Of a stretch of 64,000 nucleotides of DNA, positions 54,966 through 63,853 are shown in pieces; positions within the stretch are counted from its first letter, which is position 1, and each line of letters opens with the position of its first letter. The stretch is from an uncultured cyanobacterium (GTDB taxonomy: Bacteria; Cyanobacteriota; Cyanobacteriia; Cyanobacteriales; Chroococcidiopsidaceae). The notes beneath the pieces are model-generated. The model was not told where the DNA came from and made no database searches. It saw only the letters and a program-made list of their open reading frames with translations. The translations under genes and the position numbers were made by a program. The stretch is taken from positions 1 to 64,000 of the forward strand of contig CAMIFA010000003.1 in assembly GCA_946221495.1 (NCBI GenBank), given 5' to 3'.

Positions 54966-55307
54966 ATGCAATCAGCAGATGAGTTGTATCAGCAGGCACG
55001 GCAGCGTTGGTTAGAAGTCATTGACTTGTCCGTTTACGATGATCAAAACATTATTTACGACACGATATCCATTTTGGAAAAAGCACTACGGCAAGATCCC
55101 ACACATATTAAATCTCTCACCTTACTCACTTAATTGGTGATGCAGTTAGGTGCGTGTGCAGAAGCAAAGGAGATGATTGACAAGTTGAAGTTGCTGGAAC
55201 CTGAAGAACTTGAACACCAAAAGCAACTTGAGGTACTACAAAGAGACAATTCAGATCAGATTTGCAGTTATTTAGCAAGGCGGTGGAATGATTTTAAGCA
55301 AGAGTGA
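54966..55307 (+). pseudogene. TPR-type protein gene broken by one in-frame ochre stop
   Basis: From ATG 54966 a 113-codon frame reads MQSADELYQQARQRWLEVID and continues with ILEKALRQDPTHIKSLTLLT. It then meets TAA at 55131-55133 (codon 56). The same frame continues LVMQLGACAEAKEMIDKLKL, LEPEELEHQKQLEVLQRDNS and CSYLARRWNDFKQE to the normal TGA at 55305-55307. The helical pairs with an A..DP..IKSLTLL pattern are TPR-like. The preserved phase and composition after the stop suggest a single recent nonsense change. A GGGAG ribosome site precedes the ATG. Confidence 0.75.
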
Positions 55308-55364
55308 GGACGGTAATTGAAGGTTATATGTTAGATTCTTACCAGGAAGAAGGAGGAAAGTCTG

Positions 55365-55871
55365 ATGCAGTCGGGGAGAAGCATTTGGCAAAGGATAGGA
55401 GACCTAGCCTTTCCTGGAGGTTCTATGATTGTGGGGGGATGGTTGCTGATCCATGGTTTTTCAAATTATCAAGTTGCAGTAACTTTCAAAGATAAAGCTC
55501 TTTTAACTACGGGTATTATCACTGAAACTACAACGCAATCAAACCTGGCTTCAAGTGGTTTGTCTGCTGCTCCGCCTTCGTATGTCTCAACTATTCAGTT
55601 TAAGACTGAAAAAGGAGAAGCAGCCCAGTTCAAAGCTCATGATATTTGTTATGAAGGTTTTCGACTGAACTCCTGTGATGGGAAAGACGTGCAGGTCTTA
55701 TACGCTTCTGATAACCCTCAATTGGCAATGGTAAAAGGAGGTTCTAGTCCTATGGATAAAGTTAAGCAAGCCATTGGATTAGGGTTATTTATGCTCCTTG
55801 GCGGCATAATGATTTCTATATCAGAGCTAAAGAAGTACGGCGGATGGTTCAGATCAGAGCAGCATAGATGA
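55365..55871 (+). CDS. DUF3592 domain membrane protein
   Basis: The 168-residue protein has a membrane helix near the start (GGSMIVGGWLLIHGFSNYQV), a soluble beta-rich domain (ALLTTGIITETTTQS, YVSTIQFKTEKGEAAQFKAH, GKDVQVLYASDNPQLAMV) and a second helix (IGLGLFMLLGGIMISISEL). This is the layout of DUF3592 proteins, which are of unknown function. GAAGGAGG upstream of the ATG may be the ribosome site. It follows the broken TPR gene on the same strand. Confidence 0.8.
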   Translation: MQSGRSIWQRIGDLAFPGGSMIVGGWLLIHGFSNYQVAVTFKDKALLTTGIITETTTQSNLASSGLSAAPPSYVSTIQFKTEKGEAAQFKAHDICYEGFRLNSCDGKDVQVLYASDNPQLAMVKGGSSPMDKVKQAIGLGLFMLLGGIMISISELKKYGGWFRSEQHR

Positions 55872-56231
55872 TGCATTTGAAGATTCTAGAACTAGCCTCC
55901 AGCAGCCTAAGACGGCGTTGGAGCCGAACAAGCTTATCGGTTTGAGTTTAGTGTTATCTGCGTTGGCTCAACTAGGGCGTTAGCTATTTGAGTTGTTGGC
56001 AAGGACTGCTGCAATTCACATTCACAGCGAAAACACAAGCGCGATCGCTTTGAGCAAAAAATATGAGCATTAACTCAATTCCGGTTAACAGGACTAAGGG
56101 CATAAGCAACAACGATCGCTGCCAATACCCTCACTATACCAAGGAACTCTAGAATTGCTACAAGCATGGAAAATAACGTAAGCTCTTTATCTCCTAACTT
56201 GTTGTTTCCAATTGAGCATATTAGAAACTAA
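55872..56231. other. 360-bp spacer between convergent genes
   Basis: No ORF looks coding. One HIP1 octamer lies near 56041. The stretch separates the DUF3592 gene from the metK terminator. Confidence 0.5.
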
Positions 56232-56265
56232 GGATTTTAGACTTTTAAGCAGCAATCTAAAATCC
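56232..56265 (-). terminator. Terminator-like hairpin after metK
   Basis: Perfect 10-base arms GGATTTTAGA and TCTAAAATCC enclose a 14-base loop just beyond the metK stop on the minus strand. A T-containing but not pure T stretch follows. Confidence 0.6.
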
Positions 56266-56271
56266 GATAAT

Positions 56272-57534
56272 TTATCCTATTGAAGCTGAAACTGGCTGAC
56301 TTATTGCTGCCTTTAATATCTCTGCCTTATCAGTTTGCTCCCAAGGCAAATCTAAATCAGTGCGTCCAAAATGACCGTAAGCGGCGACATCTTGGTAGAA
56401 GCGACCACTGCGTTCCGATGGCAAGCGCTGTAAATTAAACGCTTGGATAATTCCGGCTGGACGCAATTCAAAATGCTGGAGCACCAATTCTAGCAAGCGA
56501 TCGTCATCAACTTTACCAGTACCAAATGTTTCCACTAAAATACTAACTGGTCGCGCTACACCTATTGCGTAACTTAGTTGGACTTCACACTTATCTGCCA
56601 ACCCAGCAGCAACAATATTTTTCGCAACATAGCGACAAGCATAAGCGGCACTGCGGTCTACTTTTGTAGGGTCTTTCCCAGAAAATGCGCCGCCTCCATG
56701 CCGCGAGTAGCCACCGTAAGTATCAACGATAATTTTTCGTCCCGTCAGACCAGAATCTCCCTGGGGACCGCCGACCACAAATTTGCCTGTAGGATTAACT
56801 AAAAAGCGCGTTTGGTCATCAGTCTGAATTTCGCAGTCGGCAAAAATCGGTTCTACTACCGTTGACCATAAATCTTCTTTAATCTTTGCTTGAACTGCGG
56901 TTTGGTCGGTAATGTCGCCAATACTAGATGTATGCTGAGTTGAAATTAGAATTGTATCAATACCTACAGGTCGTCCGTCTTCGTAGGTAACGGTCACTTG
57001 AGTTTTGCCATCTGGTCGCAGGTAGGGTAATTGACCAGTTTTTCGGACTGCTGCTAGGCGGCGAGAAATTCGGTGCGCGAGGCTAATAGGTAGAGGCATC
57101 AGCTCCGGCGTTTCGTTACAGGCGAAGCCAAACATTAGACCTTGATCGCCAGCACCAATTGAGTCAAATTTTTCTTCGCTATCCTGTTCCCGACTTTCGG
57201 CGGCAGTGTTGACTCCCTGAGCAATATCAGGAGATTGTTCATCTAAAGCTACTAAAATTGAGCAGCTATTAGCAGAAAAACCGTTATCGACATCGGTGTA
57301 GCCAATATCAGCAATTTTCTTGCGAGCAATATCAACGTAATTTACCTGAGCTTTGGTAGTAATTTCACCTGTGATTAATACCAAACCTGTATTGACTACG
57401 ACCTCTGCTGCGACTCGGCTAGTAGGGTCTTGGGCTAATAGTGTATCTAAGATAGTGTCAGAAATTTGATCGCAGATTTTATCTGGATGACCTTCGGTGA
57501 CGGATTCTGATGTAAATAGATAGCGACGAGACAA
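56272..57534 (-). CDS. metK: S-adenosylmethionine synthase MetK
   Basis: MetK makes S-adenosylmethionine from methionine and ATP. The 420-residue protein has [40 protein letters not shown], and the phosphate-binding [20 protein letters not shown]. Two TTG codons are possible starts. The one at 57534 has AGGAGG eight bases upstream and gives the standard MetK N-terminus MSRRYLF; the one at 57540 is only two bases from the ribosome site. No SAM riboswitch fold is visible in the short leader. A hairpin terminator follows. Confidence 0.95.
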   Translation of the reverse strand: MSRRYLFTSESVTEGHPDKICDQISDTILDTLLAQDPTSRVAAEVVVNTGLVLITGEITTKAQVNYVDIARKKIADIGYTDVDNGFSANSCSILVALDEQSPDIAQGVNTAAESREQDSEEKFDSIGAGDQGLMFGFACNETPELMPLPISLAHRISRRLAAVRKTGQLPYLRPDGKTQVTVTYEDGRPVGIDTILISTQHTSSIGDITDQTAVQAKIKEDLWSTVVEPIFADCEIQTDDQTRFLVNPTGKFVVGGPQGDSGLTGRKIIVDTYGGYSRHGGGAFSGKDPTKVDRSAAYACRYVAKNIVAAGLADKCEVQLSYAIGVARPVSILVETFGTGKVDDDRLLELVLQHFELRPAGIIQAFNLQRLPSERSGRFYQDVAAYGHFGRTDLDLPWEQTDKAEILKAAISQPVSASIG

Positions 57535-57739
57535 GGGCAATTCCTCCTGGGATAGCTAGGCTGACGAAGTTTTGGTGATCAGTTCAGTTATATTAGTTTG
57601 TCATCATAACAACATTTCTCACATCCAGAAGTAGCAGCCTTCCCAATGTTTTAAAACATCTAAACAGTAAAGCAGCAACTTGGTGTAGTTGAATATCTTA
57701 TATCATCTGTCTTAGGATAGGTATATTTATCCAGCTAAG

Positions 57740-58477
57740 TCAAGCTTGGAGAATTTGGATTTCGCTTAGTTGGGCGATCGCAACATCTGCTGTATCTAAA
57801 TGCACTGCTGCTGGGTTGCCCCAACAAATGCCAATACAACCCGCCGCGCCAGCTGCCCGCGCCATTTCAATATCACCAACTGAATCTCCTACCATTAAGG
57901 TGGCACTCGGTTCTACCTCTAGTTTTTGGCAAGCTTGGAGAAACAAAGCCGGATCAGGTTTACTTAGACCTTGATCTACTCCCATTTGTAGCTGCACGTA
58001 ATCATTTAGACAGTGATGCTCCACAAAAGCTTGTACCCGTGCAGTTGAAGCTGCTGAAAGAATTCCTAGTTTTAATCCGGCTGCCGATAAATATTGCAGC
58101 ACTTCTAAGCTACCAACAAATAGTGGTGAAGGTGCAGTACCAATGAATTGATCCGCTTCCTCAAAAGCGCGACGAGCGATTTCTTTTGACTCTAGCCACG
58201 ATCGCCCTGTTTCCGCAATATAAGCAGCAGCAGCAATTTCAGTTTCGCCGCGACTTCCCACCGCTAACAACCCAGTTGGATCAAGCTGATCGTCTTGGAT
58301 ACCAAACGCCATTAATAGCGGCTCACCAATTCCCGGAATTTGAGCATCAATTAAGCGCGATCGCTTTTGTCCTAGAGAGCGCAAATACGCTTGCGAATCT
58401 TCTAAAGTGCCATCTTTATCAAACACAATTGCCTGAATATTAGAAAACTTAACATTTTGACATTGAATAGTCGCCAA
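57740..58477 (-). CDS. HAD-superfamily hydrolase (phosphoglycolate phosphatase-like)
   Basis: The 245-residue protein has motif I in VFDKDGTLEDS (catalytic Asp and DGT), motif II Thr/Ser in GILSAASTARVQAFVEHHCL, and motif III/IV in KPDPALFLQACQKLEVEPSA with MVGDSVGDIEMARAAGAAGC. This is a class I HAD phosphatase of the Gph/PGP type. The substrate may be phosphoglycolate from photorespiration, but sequence alone does not settle it. rps1 lies upstream in the same direction, with an intrinsic terminator between. Confidence 0.85.
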   Translation of the reverse strand: MATIQCQNVKFSNIQAIVFDKDGTLEDSQAYLRSLGQKRSRLIDAQIPGIGEPLLMAFGIQDDQLDPTGLLAVGSRGETEIAAAAYIAETGRSWLESKEIARRAFEEADQFIGTAPSPLFVGSLEVLQYLSAAGLKLGILSAASTARVQAFVEHHCLNDYVQLQMGVDQGLSKPDPALFLQACQKLEVEPSATLMVGDSVGDIEMARAAGAAGCIGICWGNPAAVHLDTADVAIAQLSEIQILQA

Positions 58478-58508
58478 GAAACATTACCCCACTCAAAGAT
58501 TCATCCAC

Positions 58509-58530
58509 AAAAAAAGAGGGATTTACCCTC
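58509..58530 (-). terminator. Intrinsic terminator of the rps1 transcript
   Basis: On the minus strand the stem GAGGG-TAAAT-CCCTC is directly followed by seven T residues, a textbook rho-independent terminator 32 bases past the rps1 stop. Confidence 0.92.
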
Positions 58531-58561
58531 CTTCAATAAAACCTAAATTTCTAGCTAATTA

Positions 58562-59677
58562 CTAAACTTCTTCCACAGCTGCGACTTCTGCTAAATCTGT
58601 AGGAGCTTCTACAGAGGAAGTTGGGATGTCTTCTTCAGCTACATCCTCGACAGCCGATGGAATATCTTCCTCAGATATATCTTCCACAGCCGATGGAATG
58701 TCTTCCTCAGCTACATCTTCCACAGCCGATGGGATGTCTTCTTCAGCTACAGCCTCGTCGCCAACAGCGCCGCCTTGCTGTTTAGCTAGCATCTGTTCTC
58801 GATACTTAGCCGCCATTTCTTCTGCCTGATCGTAAACTATCTGACGGTCTTTAATCATATCTCCTGGTTCCGGCTCTAGCTGTTTTGTAGATAGAGAAAT
58901 ACGACCTCGTTCCGCGTCTAAGTCAATGATCATAACTTTCACTTCATCATTGACATTGAAAACACTGTGAGGCGTATCGATATGATCGTGGGAAATTTCG
59001 GAGATGTGCAACAAACCACTCACGCCGCCAATATCAATGAAAGCACCGTAAGGTTTAATACCGCGTACAGTACCAATGACCACCTCACCAACTTCCAGGC
59101 GATTCATCTTCCGCTCAACCAAGGCGCGGCGGTGGCTAAGAACAAGGCGGTTACGATCTTCGTCTACTTCCAAGAATTTCAATGGTAGTTCTTCTCCTAC
59201 CAAATCTTCCTTGGGTTTGCGGGTACTGATATGGGAGCCAGGAATAAAGCCGCGTAATCCTTCAATTCGCACCAATGCGCCACCACGATTGGTAGCAAAT
59301 ACACCAGAACGGACAGTCGCATCTTCTGTTTGCAACTGCCGCACCCGCTCCCAAGCGCGCATATATTCGATCCGGCGAATCGAAAGCGTTAGTTGTCCAT
59401 CTTCATTCTCGTCAGTAAGAATAAAGAATTCCCGCGTTTCATTAGCTTGTAAAACTTCTTCCGGGCTATCTACCCGGTTAATCGACATTTCTTGAATTGG
59501 GATATAAGCTGCTGTTTTAGCACCAATGTCAATCAGAGCGCCCCTCGGCTCGATACTGAATACAGTACCAGCTACAGTATCACCTGGACTGAAGTGATAG
59601 TCGTATTTGTCGAGCAGAGCTGCAAAATCGTCGTGGGTAAAGCCTATTTCTGTAACAGTTGATTTCTGATTGACCAT
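58562..59677 (-). CDS. rpsA: 30S ribosomal protein S1 (cyanobacterial three-domain type)
   Basis: S1 helps bind mRNA to the 30S subunit. The 371-residue protein has three S1 domains (about 31-100, 118-183 and 197-265). Motifs include GDTVAGTVFSIEPRGALIDI, IPIQEMSINRVDSPEEVLQA, GGALVRIEGLRGFIPGSHIS and VVIGTVRGIKPYGAFIDIGG. The C-terminus after residue 295 holds four 12-residue repeats (VAEEDIPSAVED type) encoded by 36-bp tandem DNA repeats; such acidic tails vary between strains. The gene lies after nrdR, psbT and psbB on the same strand, the conserved cyanobacterial order. Confidence 0.94.
   Translation of the reverse strand: MVNQKSTVTEIGFTHDDFAALLDKYDYHFSPGDTVAGTVFSIEPRGALIDIGAKTAAYIPIQEMSINRVDSPEEVLQANETREFFILTDENEDGQLTLSIRRIEYMRAWERVRQLQTEDATVRSGVFATNRGGALVRIEGLRGFIPGSHISTRKPKEDLVGEELPLKFLEVDEDRNRLVLSHRRALVERKMNRLEVGEVVIGTVRGIKPYGAFIDIGGVSGLLHISEISHDHIDTPHSVFNVNDEVKVMIIDLDAERGRISLSTKQLEPEPGDMIKDRQIVYDQAEEMAAKYREQMLAKQQGGAVGDEAVAEEDIPSAVEDVAEEDIPSAVEDISEEDIPSAVEDVAEEDIPTSSVEAPTDLAEVAAVEEV
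58607..58750. repeat. 36-bp tandem repeat, four units, in the rps1 3' end
   Basis: Four 36-bp units (58607-58642, 58643-58678, 58679-58714, 58715-58750) encode VAEEDIPSAVED-type 12-mers. The last protein unit (58607-58642) has diverged most. Being a multiple of three, unit changes keep the frame. Confidence 0.9.
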
Positions 59678-59836
59678 GCTGGTTGTTTCCTGCTATTAAT
59701 CTCCGTAAGTTTTTGCCTCCTATCGATGTATATGTACGCCGGGATAGGCACTTTACAGCTACATCTTAATTCCATCCTAGCGTAGGAGAGCTAATCTAAA
59801 CGCATAAGCGTCCAGACAGATCATTATACCTGACTC

Positions 59837-60373
59837 CTAAGAGTGCGTGAACTCATATGTTGAATGCGTTGCTGAGGTAGGTTCTGTTACTGCTTGCTCT
59901 TGGGCAGGCGAAATACAGTTATTGTGGCGAGAAAGATCGTCTAATGTTTCTACAAAATCTCGAATTCCTTGAAATTGGCGATATACAGAAGCAAAACGCA
60001 CATAGGCAACTTCACTTAATGACTTAAGCTGTTGTAGAACTAATTCTCCAATTTCTAAACTCTTAACTTCTCGGACAGCGCGTTGTTGAAGTTGAGATTC
60101 AATTTCATCTACTAGTGCTTCTAGCCGTAAATTAGGAATTCCGGTTTTTTGGCAAGCGTGCAGAATTCCCCGCAGTAATTTTGAACGATCAAACAACTCT
60201 CGCTCACCGTTTTGCTTCAGTACAGTAATTGGTAAAAACTCAATCCGTTCGTAAGTAGTAAAGCGACGTTGGCAACTTAAACATTCTCGCCGTCGGCGAA
60301 TACTTTGTCCTGCTTCTGTTGAACGTGACTCAAGCACTCGGTTATCTGGATGCTGACAGAAAGGACATTGCAT
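59837..60373 (-). CDS. nrdR: Transcriptional repressor NrdR
   Basis: NrdR senses ATP/dATP and represses ribonucleotide reductase genes. ATG 60373 ([17 protein letters not shown]) gives 178 residues and the standard start; the longer TTG frame adds 14 unlikely residues. The N-terminus is the zinc ribbon (C3, C6 and CLSC with the next pair), then an ATP-cone domain ([20 protein letters not shown] and [20 protein letters not shown]). [20 protein letters not shown] is near the C-terminus. It lies between psbT and rps1, the usual cyanobacterial arrangement. Confidence 0.94.
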   Translation of the reverse strand: MQCPFCQHPDNRVLESRSTEAGQSIRRRRECLSCQRRFTTYERIEFLPITVLKQNGERELFDRSKLLRGILHACQKTGIPNLRLEALVDEIESQLQQRAVREVKSLEIGELVLQQLKSLSEVAYVRFASVYRQFQGIRDFVETLDDLSRHNNCISPAQEQAVTEPTSATHSTYEFTHS

Positions 60374-60438
60374 AAATGCGTCCTTTAACAAGTTAATAAA
60401 GAGGGTATACCTCAAGCGTAAAACTAATATACAAATAT

Positions 60439-60465
60439 CCGCTGCTACCTTTGTAGTAGCAGCGG
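60439..60465. terminator. Hairpin terminator between psbT and nrdR
   Basis: Perfect arms CCGCTGCTAC and GTAGCAGCGG surround a seven-base loop. A TTTTAT run follows on the plus strand and an A/T-rich stretch on the minus strand. It could act on psbT transcripts on the minus strand. Confidence 0.7.
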
Positions 60466-60504
60466 TTTTATGCTATGGAGTTTAAGTTCATTCAGTGAAA
60501 GAAT

Positions 60505-60600
60505 TTACTTTTCAATTCGGGGTGGTTCCCGAAAAGCGATCGCAAAGAATAGAGTTCCGATTGCCAGCGCCAAAATTAAAATGTAAGCAATGCTTTCCAT
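60505..60600 (-). CDS. psbT: Photosystem II small subunit PsbT
   Basis: ATG 60598-60600 opens a 31-codon frame on the minus strand, [20 protein letters not shown], then [11 protein letters not shown]. This is the full PsbT sequence: one membrane helix and the conserved FREPPRI tail. PsbT sits at the PSII dimer interface and helps assembly and repair. It lies between psbB (upstream on the same strand) and nrdR, the normal order. Confidence 0.95.
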   Translation of the reverse strand: MESIAYILILALAIGTLFFAIAFREPPRIEK

Positions 60601-60651
60601 ACTAAATCCTATTCCACAAAACTATTAATCATAGTCTACCAAGCAAAAGAA

Positions 60652-60711
60652 AAGAACGGCTTAACTAATTGCTTAGGTAATCATTGCCAAAGTAATTGTT
60701 TAACCGTTCTT
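60652..60711 (-). terminator. Long hairpin between psbB and psbT
   Basis: Arms beginning AAGAACGG (60652-60659) and ending CCGTTCTT (60704-60711) extend to about 20 bases with a few mismatches. On the minus strand a TTTTCTTTT run follows, so it looks like a terminator or processing site between psbB and psbT. The remaining spacer, 60712-60964, holds no gene. Confidence 0.65.
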
Positions 60712-60964
60712 AACATAAAGCATCCGTAGAGATTTAATTCAAGTGCAAACTTAAAGTAGTGCGCGATCGCCCTAAAGTTTTAACTGGTCGCGCTTTCGTG
60801 AGTCCCCCACCATACATAAAAGTTGGTGGAGGAGGAACGCCGCGCACTCTCCTGGGTACTGGGGACTGGGAAAAAGTTTTTTCAAATTTGGTGGTGGGTA
60901 AAACCGAACACCAGAATATGCGCGATTTTACACATAGTACCACTACCCTAATCCCCAGTCCCTT

Positions 60965-62497
60965 TTACGTTGCTTCCTTCTTGCGGCTTGTCAAGTCACC
61001 CACTTTCTGGAATACACCCCACTCGATCTGCTCTTCACTGAGGTCTGGATCAACACCAGCAAACACATCTCTATAGAGGGTGCGAGCGCCATGCCAGAGA
61101 TGACCAAAGAAGAACAACAGAGCAAATACAGCGTGACCGAAGGTAAACCAACCTCTGGTACTGGTGCGGAATACACCATCAGAGTTTAAAGTTTCCCGGT
61201 CAAATTCAAAAATTTCACCTAATTGGGCGCGACGAGCATACTTCTTGACATCTGCTGGATCATCAAAACTTTGACCATCCAAATTACCGCCGTAGAAGCT
61301 GACGTTAACACCAGTTTGCTCAAAGCTGTACTTAGATTCAGCACGACGGAAGGGGATATCCGCGCGCACAATGCCATCTTTATCAGTCAAGATTACTGGG
61401 AAAGTTTCAAAGAAGTTAGGCAGACGACGAACTGATAATTCACGTCCTTCGCCATCTTTGAAAACCGGATGACCTAGCCAAGACTGAGCCAGACCATCGC
61501 CTTTATTCATCGGACCTACGCGGAACAAACCACCTTTTGCTGGGTTGTTGCCCACGTAGTCGTAAAAGGCAAGTTTTTCGGGAATCTCTGACCAAGCTTG
61601 TGCAAGAGTTGCACCTTCAGCAGTTCTTTCTTGCACACGGCGATCAATTTCCTGCTGGAAGTATCCCTGATCCCACTGATAGCGGGTAGGTCCAAACAGT
61701 TCAATCGGCGTAGTGGCATGACCGTACCACATTGTGCCAGCAACAACGAAGGCAGCAAAGAAGACGGCAGCAATACTGCTAGAAAGTACGGTTTCGATAT
61801 TCCCCATCCGTAGGGCTTTGTAGAGCCGTTCCGGTGGACGAACACTCAAGTGGAATAAACCAGCAATAATGCCAACGATCCCAGCAGCAATATGGTGAGC
61901 GACAACGCCACCAGCATTAAAGGGGTTAAAGCCTGCTGGTCCCCATTCAGGGGCAACAGGTTGGACGCTACCAGTTAGACCGTAAGGGTCAGAAACCCAC
62001 ATTCCAGGACCAAATAGTCCTGTTAGGTGAAAAGCACCAAAGCCAAAGCAAAGTAGACCAGACAAAAGCAAATGAATGCCAAACATTTTTGGCAAGTCAA
62101 GAGCGGGTTCTCCGGTACGGGGGTCTCTAAAAAGTTCTAAGTCCCAGTAAACCCAGTGCCAAACGGCAGCTAAGAATAACCACCCAGAAAGGATAATATG
62201 AGCGGCGGCAACGCCTTCAAATGACCAAATTCCGGGATCGGTGGCAGCACCACCAGTAACGTTCCAACCACCCCAAGATTGGGTAACGCCCAAACGTGCC
62301 ATAAAGGGCAGTACGAACATCCCCTGTCGCCACATTGGGTTGAGAATCGGATCGCTGGGATCAAAGATCGCCAGTTCGTACAGCGCCATTGAACCAGCCC
62401 AACCTGCTACAAGAGCAGTATGCATTAAGTGTACAGAAATCAGCCGCCCCGGATCGTTCAGAACGACTGTGTGTACTCGGTACCAGGGTAGTCCCAT
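60965..62497 (-). CDS. psbB: Photosystem II core antenna CP47 (PsbB)
   Basis: CP47 is the inner chlorophyll antenna that passes energy to the PSII reaction centre. The 510-residue protein starts [20 protein letters not shown] and has six membrane helices with chlorophyll-binding His pairs ([80 protein letters not shown]). It also has the large lumenal loop and ends with [13 protein letters not shown]. The length equals the norm. An AGGAGGAG site precedes the ATG. It heads the psbB-psbT-nrdR-rps1 run. Confidence 0.98.
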   Translation of the reverse strand: MGLPWYRVHTVVLNDPGRLISVHLMHTALVAGWAGSMALYELAIFDPSDPILNPMWRQGMFVLPFMARLGVTQSWGGWNVTGGAATDPGIWSFEGVAAAHIILSGWLFLAAVWHWVYWDLELFRDPRTGEPALDLPKMFGIHLLLSGLLCFGFGAFHLTGLFGPGMWVSDPYGLTGSVQPVAPEWGPAGFNPFNAGGVVAHHIAAGIVGIIAGLFHLSVRPPERLYKALRMGNIETVLSSSIAAVFFAAFVVAGTMWYGHATTPIELFGPTRYQWDQGYFQQEIDRRVQERTAEGATLAQAWSEIPEKLAFYDYVGNNPAKGGLFRVGPMNKGDGLAQSWLGHPVFKDGEGRELSVRRLPNFFETFPVILTDKDGIVRADIPFRRAESKYSFEQTGVNVSFYGGNLDGQSFDDPADVKKYARRAQLGEIFEFDRETLNSDGVFRTSTRGWFTFGHAVFALLFFFGHLWHGARTLYRDVFAGVDPDLSEEQIEWGVFQKVGDLTSRKKEAT

Positions 62498-62745
62498 CGA
62501 CTACGCTCCTCCTAGATTAGTTGTGTCTACAAGGCAATTTTTCAACTTTTTGTTATTGTTTGTTATTGCCAGATGCTGATTCCAATCACAGGTGTCTTTT
62601 TAAGTTAGACATTTGTTCGCGGTCAGCAAGCGTGGCAACACAAAACAAAAATGAGAATTATTAAAAAAGTGTAACTATTGCCTGAACCGAATGCAAGCTA
62701 AAGAAACAAGCGATCGCAATAGTTCGCCTAATTTCATCCGCCTTT

Positions 62746-63081
62746 TTACTGAACTAGAGATTGGATATTTACTGCCTGACATATTGCTTCTGCTGCACCC
62801 AGGCGCTCGATTATCTGTTCAGCAGTAAGCAGCCGTTTCAGCACGACTTGCCCAATCGCCTGCTCAACTGGCGCACCTGCGGCTGGAGCAATGATTTTTA
62901 CCTCAACGGTTAAAATTACGTCCTCGACTTGATAAAGCCACAATTTCTCACTTGCTTGTACCAAACAAAAATTGAGGCGCTGAATATCTGGTTGCCGCCG
63001 CCAAGCGATTTCATTCCACAAACCATCAGATGCCCATACCCTGCCAACTGTCCAGCCATCAGTTAGAAAAAAATATTTCAC
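62746..63081 (-). CDS. Conserved hypothetical protein, 111 residues
   Basis: The product (MKYFFLTDGWTVGRVWASDG) shows compact mixed alpha/beta patterns: NFCLVQASEKLWLYQVEDVI, LTVEVKIIAPAAGAPVEQAI and a helical end (LLTAEQIIERLGAAEAICQA). It has no signal peptide or membrane segment. It looks like a conserved cyanobacterial protein of unknown function. It stands upstream of psbB on the same strand, separated by 248 bp. Confidence 0.65.
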   Translation of the reverse strand: MKYFFLTDGWTVGRVWASDGLWNEIAWRRQPDIQRLNFCLVQASEKLWLYQVEDVILTVEVKIIAPAAGAPVEQAIGQVVLKRLLTAEQIIERLGAAEAICQAVNIQSLVQ

Positions 63082-63163
63082 ATTCTTGGGCTACTAGAGT
63101 TGAAGTTGCTGTTTAACATAGCGCGATCTGAACGTTAAGTTATGAGCGCACGTCTGTTACTAG

Positions 63164-63607
63164 TTAGAGAATCGTTAGATAAGTCTGCGTCGGACTAATA
63201 GGTAAAAGCTTTAATCGTTGGTTTTGCAAGTCCAGTTCAACACCTAGTGCTTCTAGGGGAATAACTCCTAGTAAGGGTGCGCCACCGCCTGGGAGTTCCA
63301 AACACTCAAAAGTTCCCTCTCTCCCCAGCAAAGAAATTTTAGCATCCTGAAATATCCGAGCCTTCCCGATTCCTGTAGCCGTTTCAACATCCACTTCTTT
63401 TAACAGCTCTAAGCCTAGTTGAGCGATCACCTTAGAGGGTAGGCATAGAGTTGTAGCTCCAGTATCTACTAATACGTCATTTAAGGTGACAGAGCGCACT
63501 TGCTCAACAGGAATAAACCCCCTTGCTGCAAGAACCTCGTCTGGACGATTAGTAATAACCAACGTTGTCGTAATTTTACCCATCGAATTATTGGGGGTTA
63601 ACAGCAT
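63164..63607 (-). CDS. Clan AA (retropepsin-like) aspartyl protease-type protein
   Basis: The 147-residue protein carries the active-site motif VLVDTGATTLCLPS (DTGA) and the second hydrophobic-Gly pattern PLLGVIPLEALGVELDLQN, as in retropepsin-like aspartyl proteases that work as homodimers. It begins at ATG 63607 with AGAGGAAG as ribosome site. Similar cyanobacterial proteins have no known substrate. It is probably cytoplasmic. Confidence 0.8.
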   Translation of the reverse strand: MLLTPNNSMGKITTTLVITNRPDEVLAARGFIPVEQVRSVTLNDVLVDTGATTLCLPSKVIAQLGLELLKEVDVETATGIGKARIFQDAKISLLGREGTFECLELPGGGAPLLGVIPLEALGVELDLQNQRLKLLPISPTQTYLTIL

Positions 63608-63853
63608 AATCTTCCTCTGGGTTACTCTACTTCAAATATCGCTATTTTTTGTCGGAGTTGGCAAAGGCGATCGCGCTCCAATAATGTTTATAGGATTTTG
63701 CTTGTTCTAACGAAGAATTTTCATTTAAGGTGATCGCGCTTGCAAGCAATGCTTTATTTCTAAGTGAGTGCCTTTTTTTTAACTAATTTCTCAGATAATA
63801 AAGTTGTACTATTTTTTATATTCAACTTAATTTTATTGTAGTTAAAACTTATT

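Noticed and set aside
57541..57739. SAM riboswitch upstream of metK
   Set aside because: The leader lacks recognisable SAM-riboswitch helices and is A/T-rich.
60734..61076. ORFs on both strands in the psbB-psbT spacer
   Set aside because: No protein-like composition, and one overlaps the psbB end in another frame.
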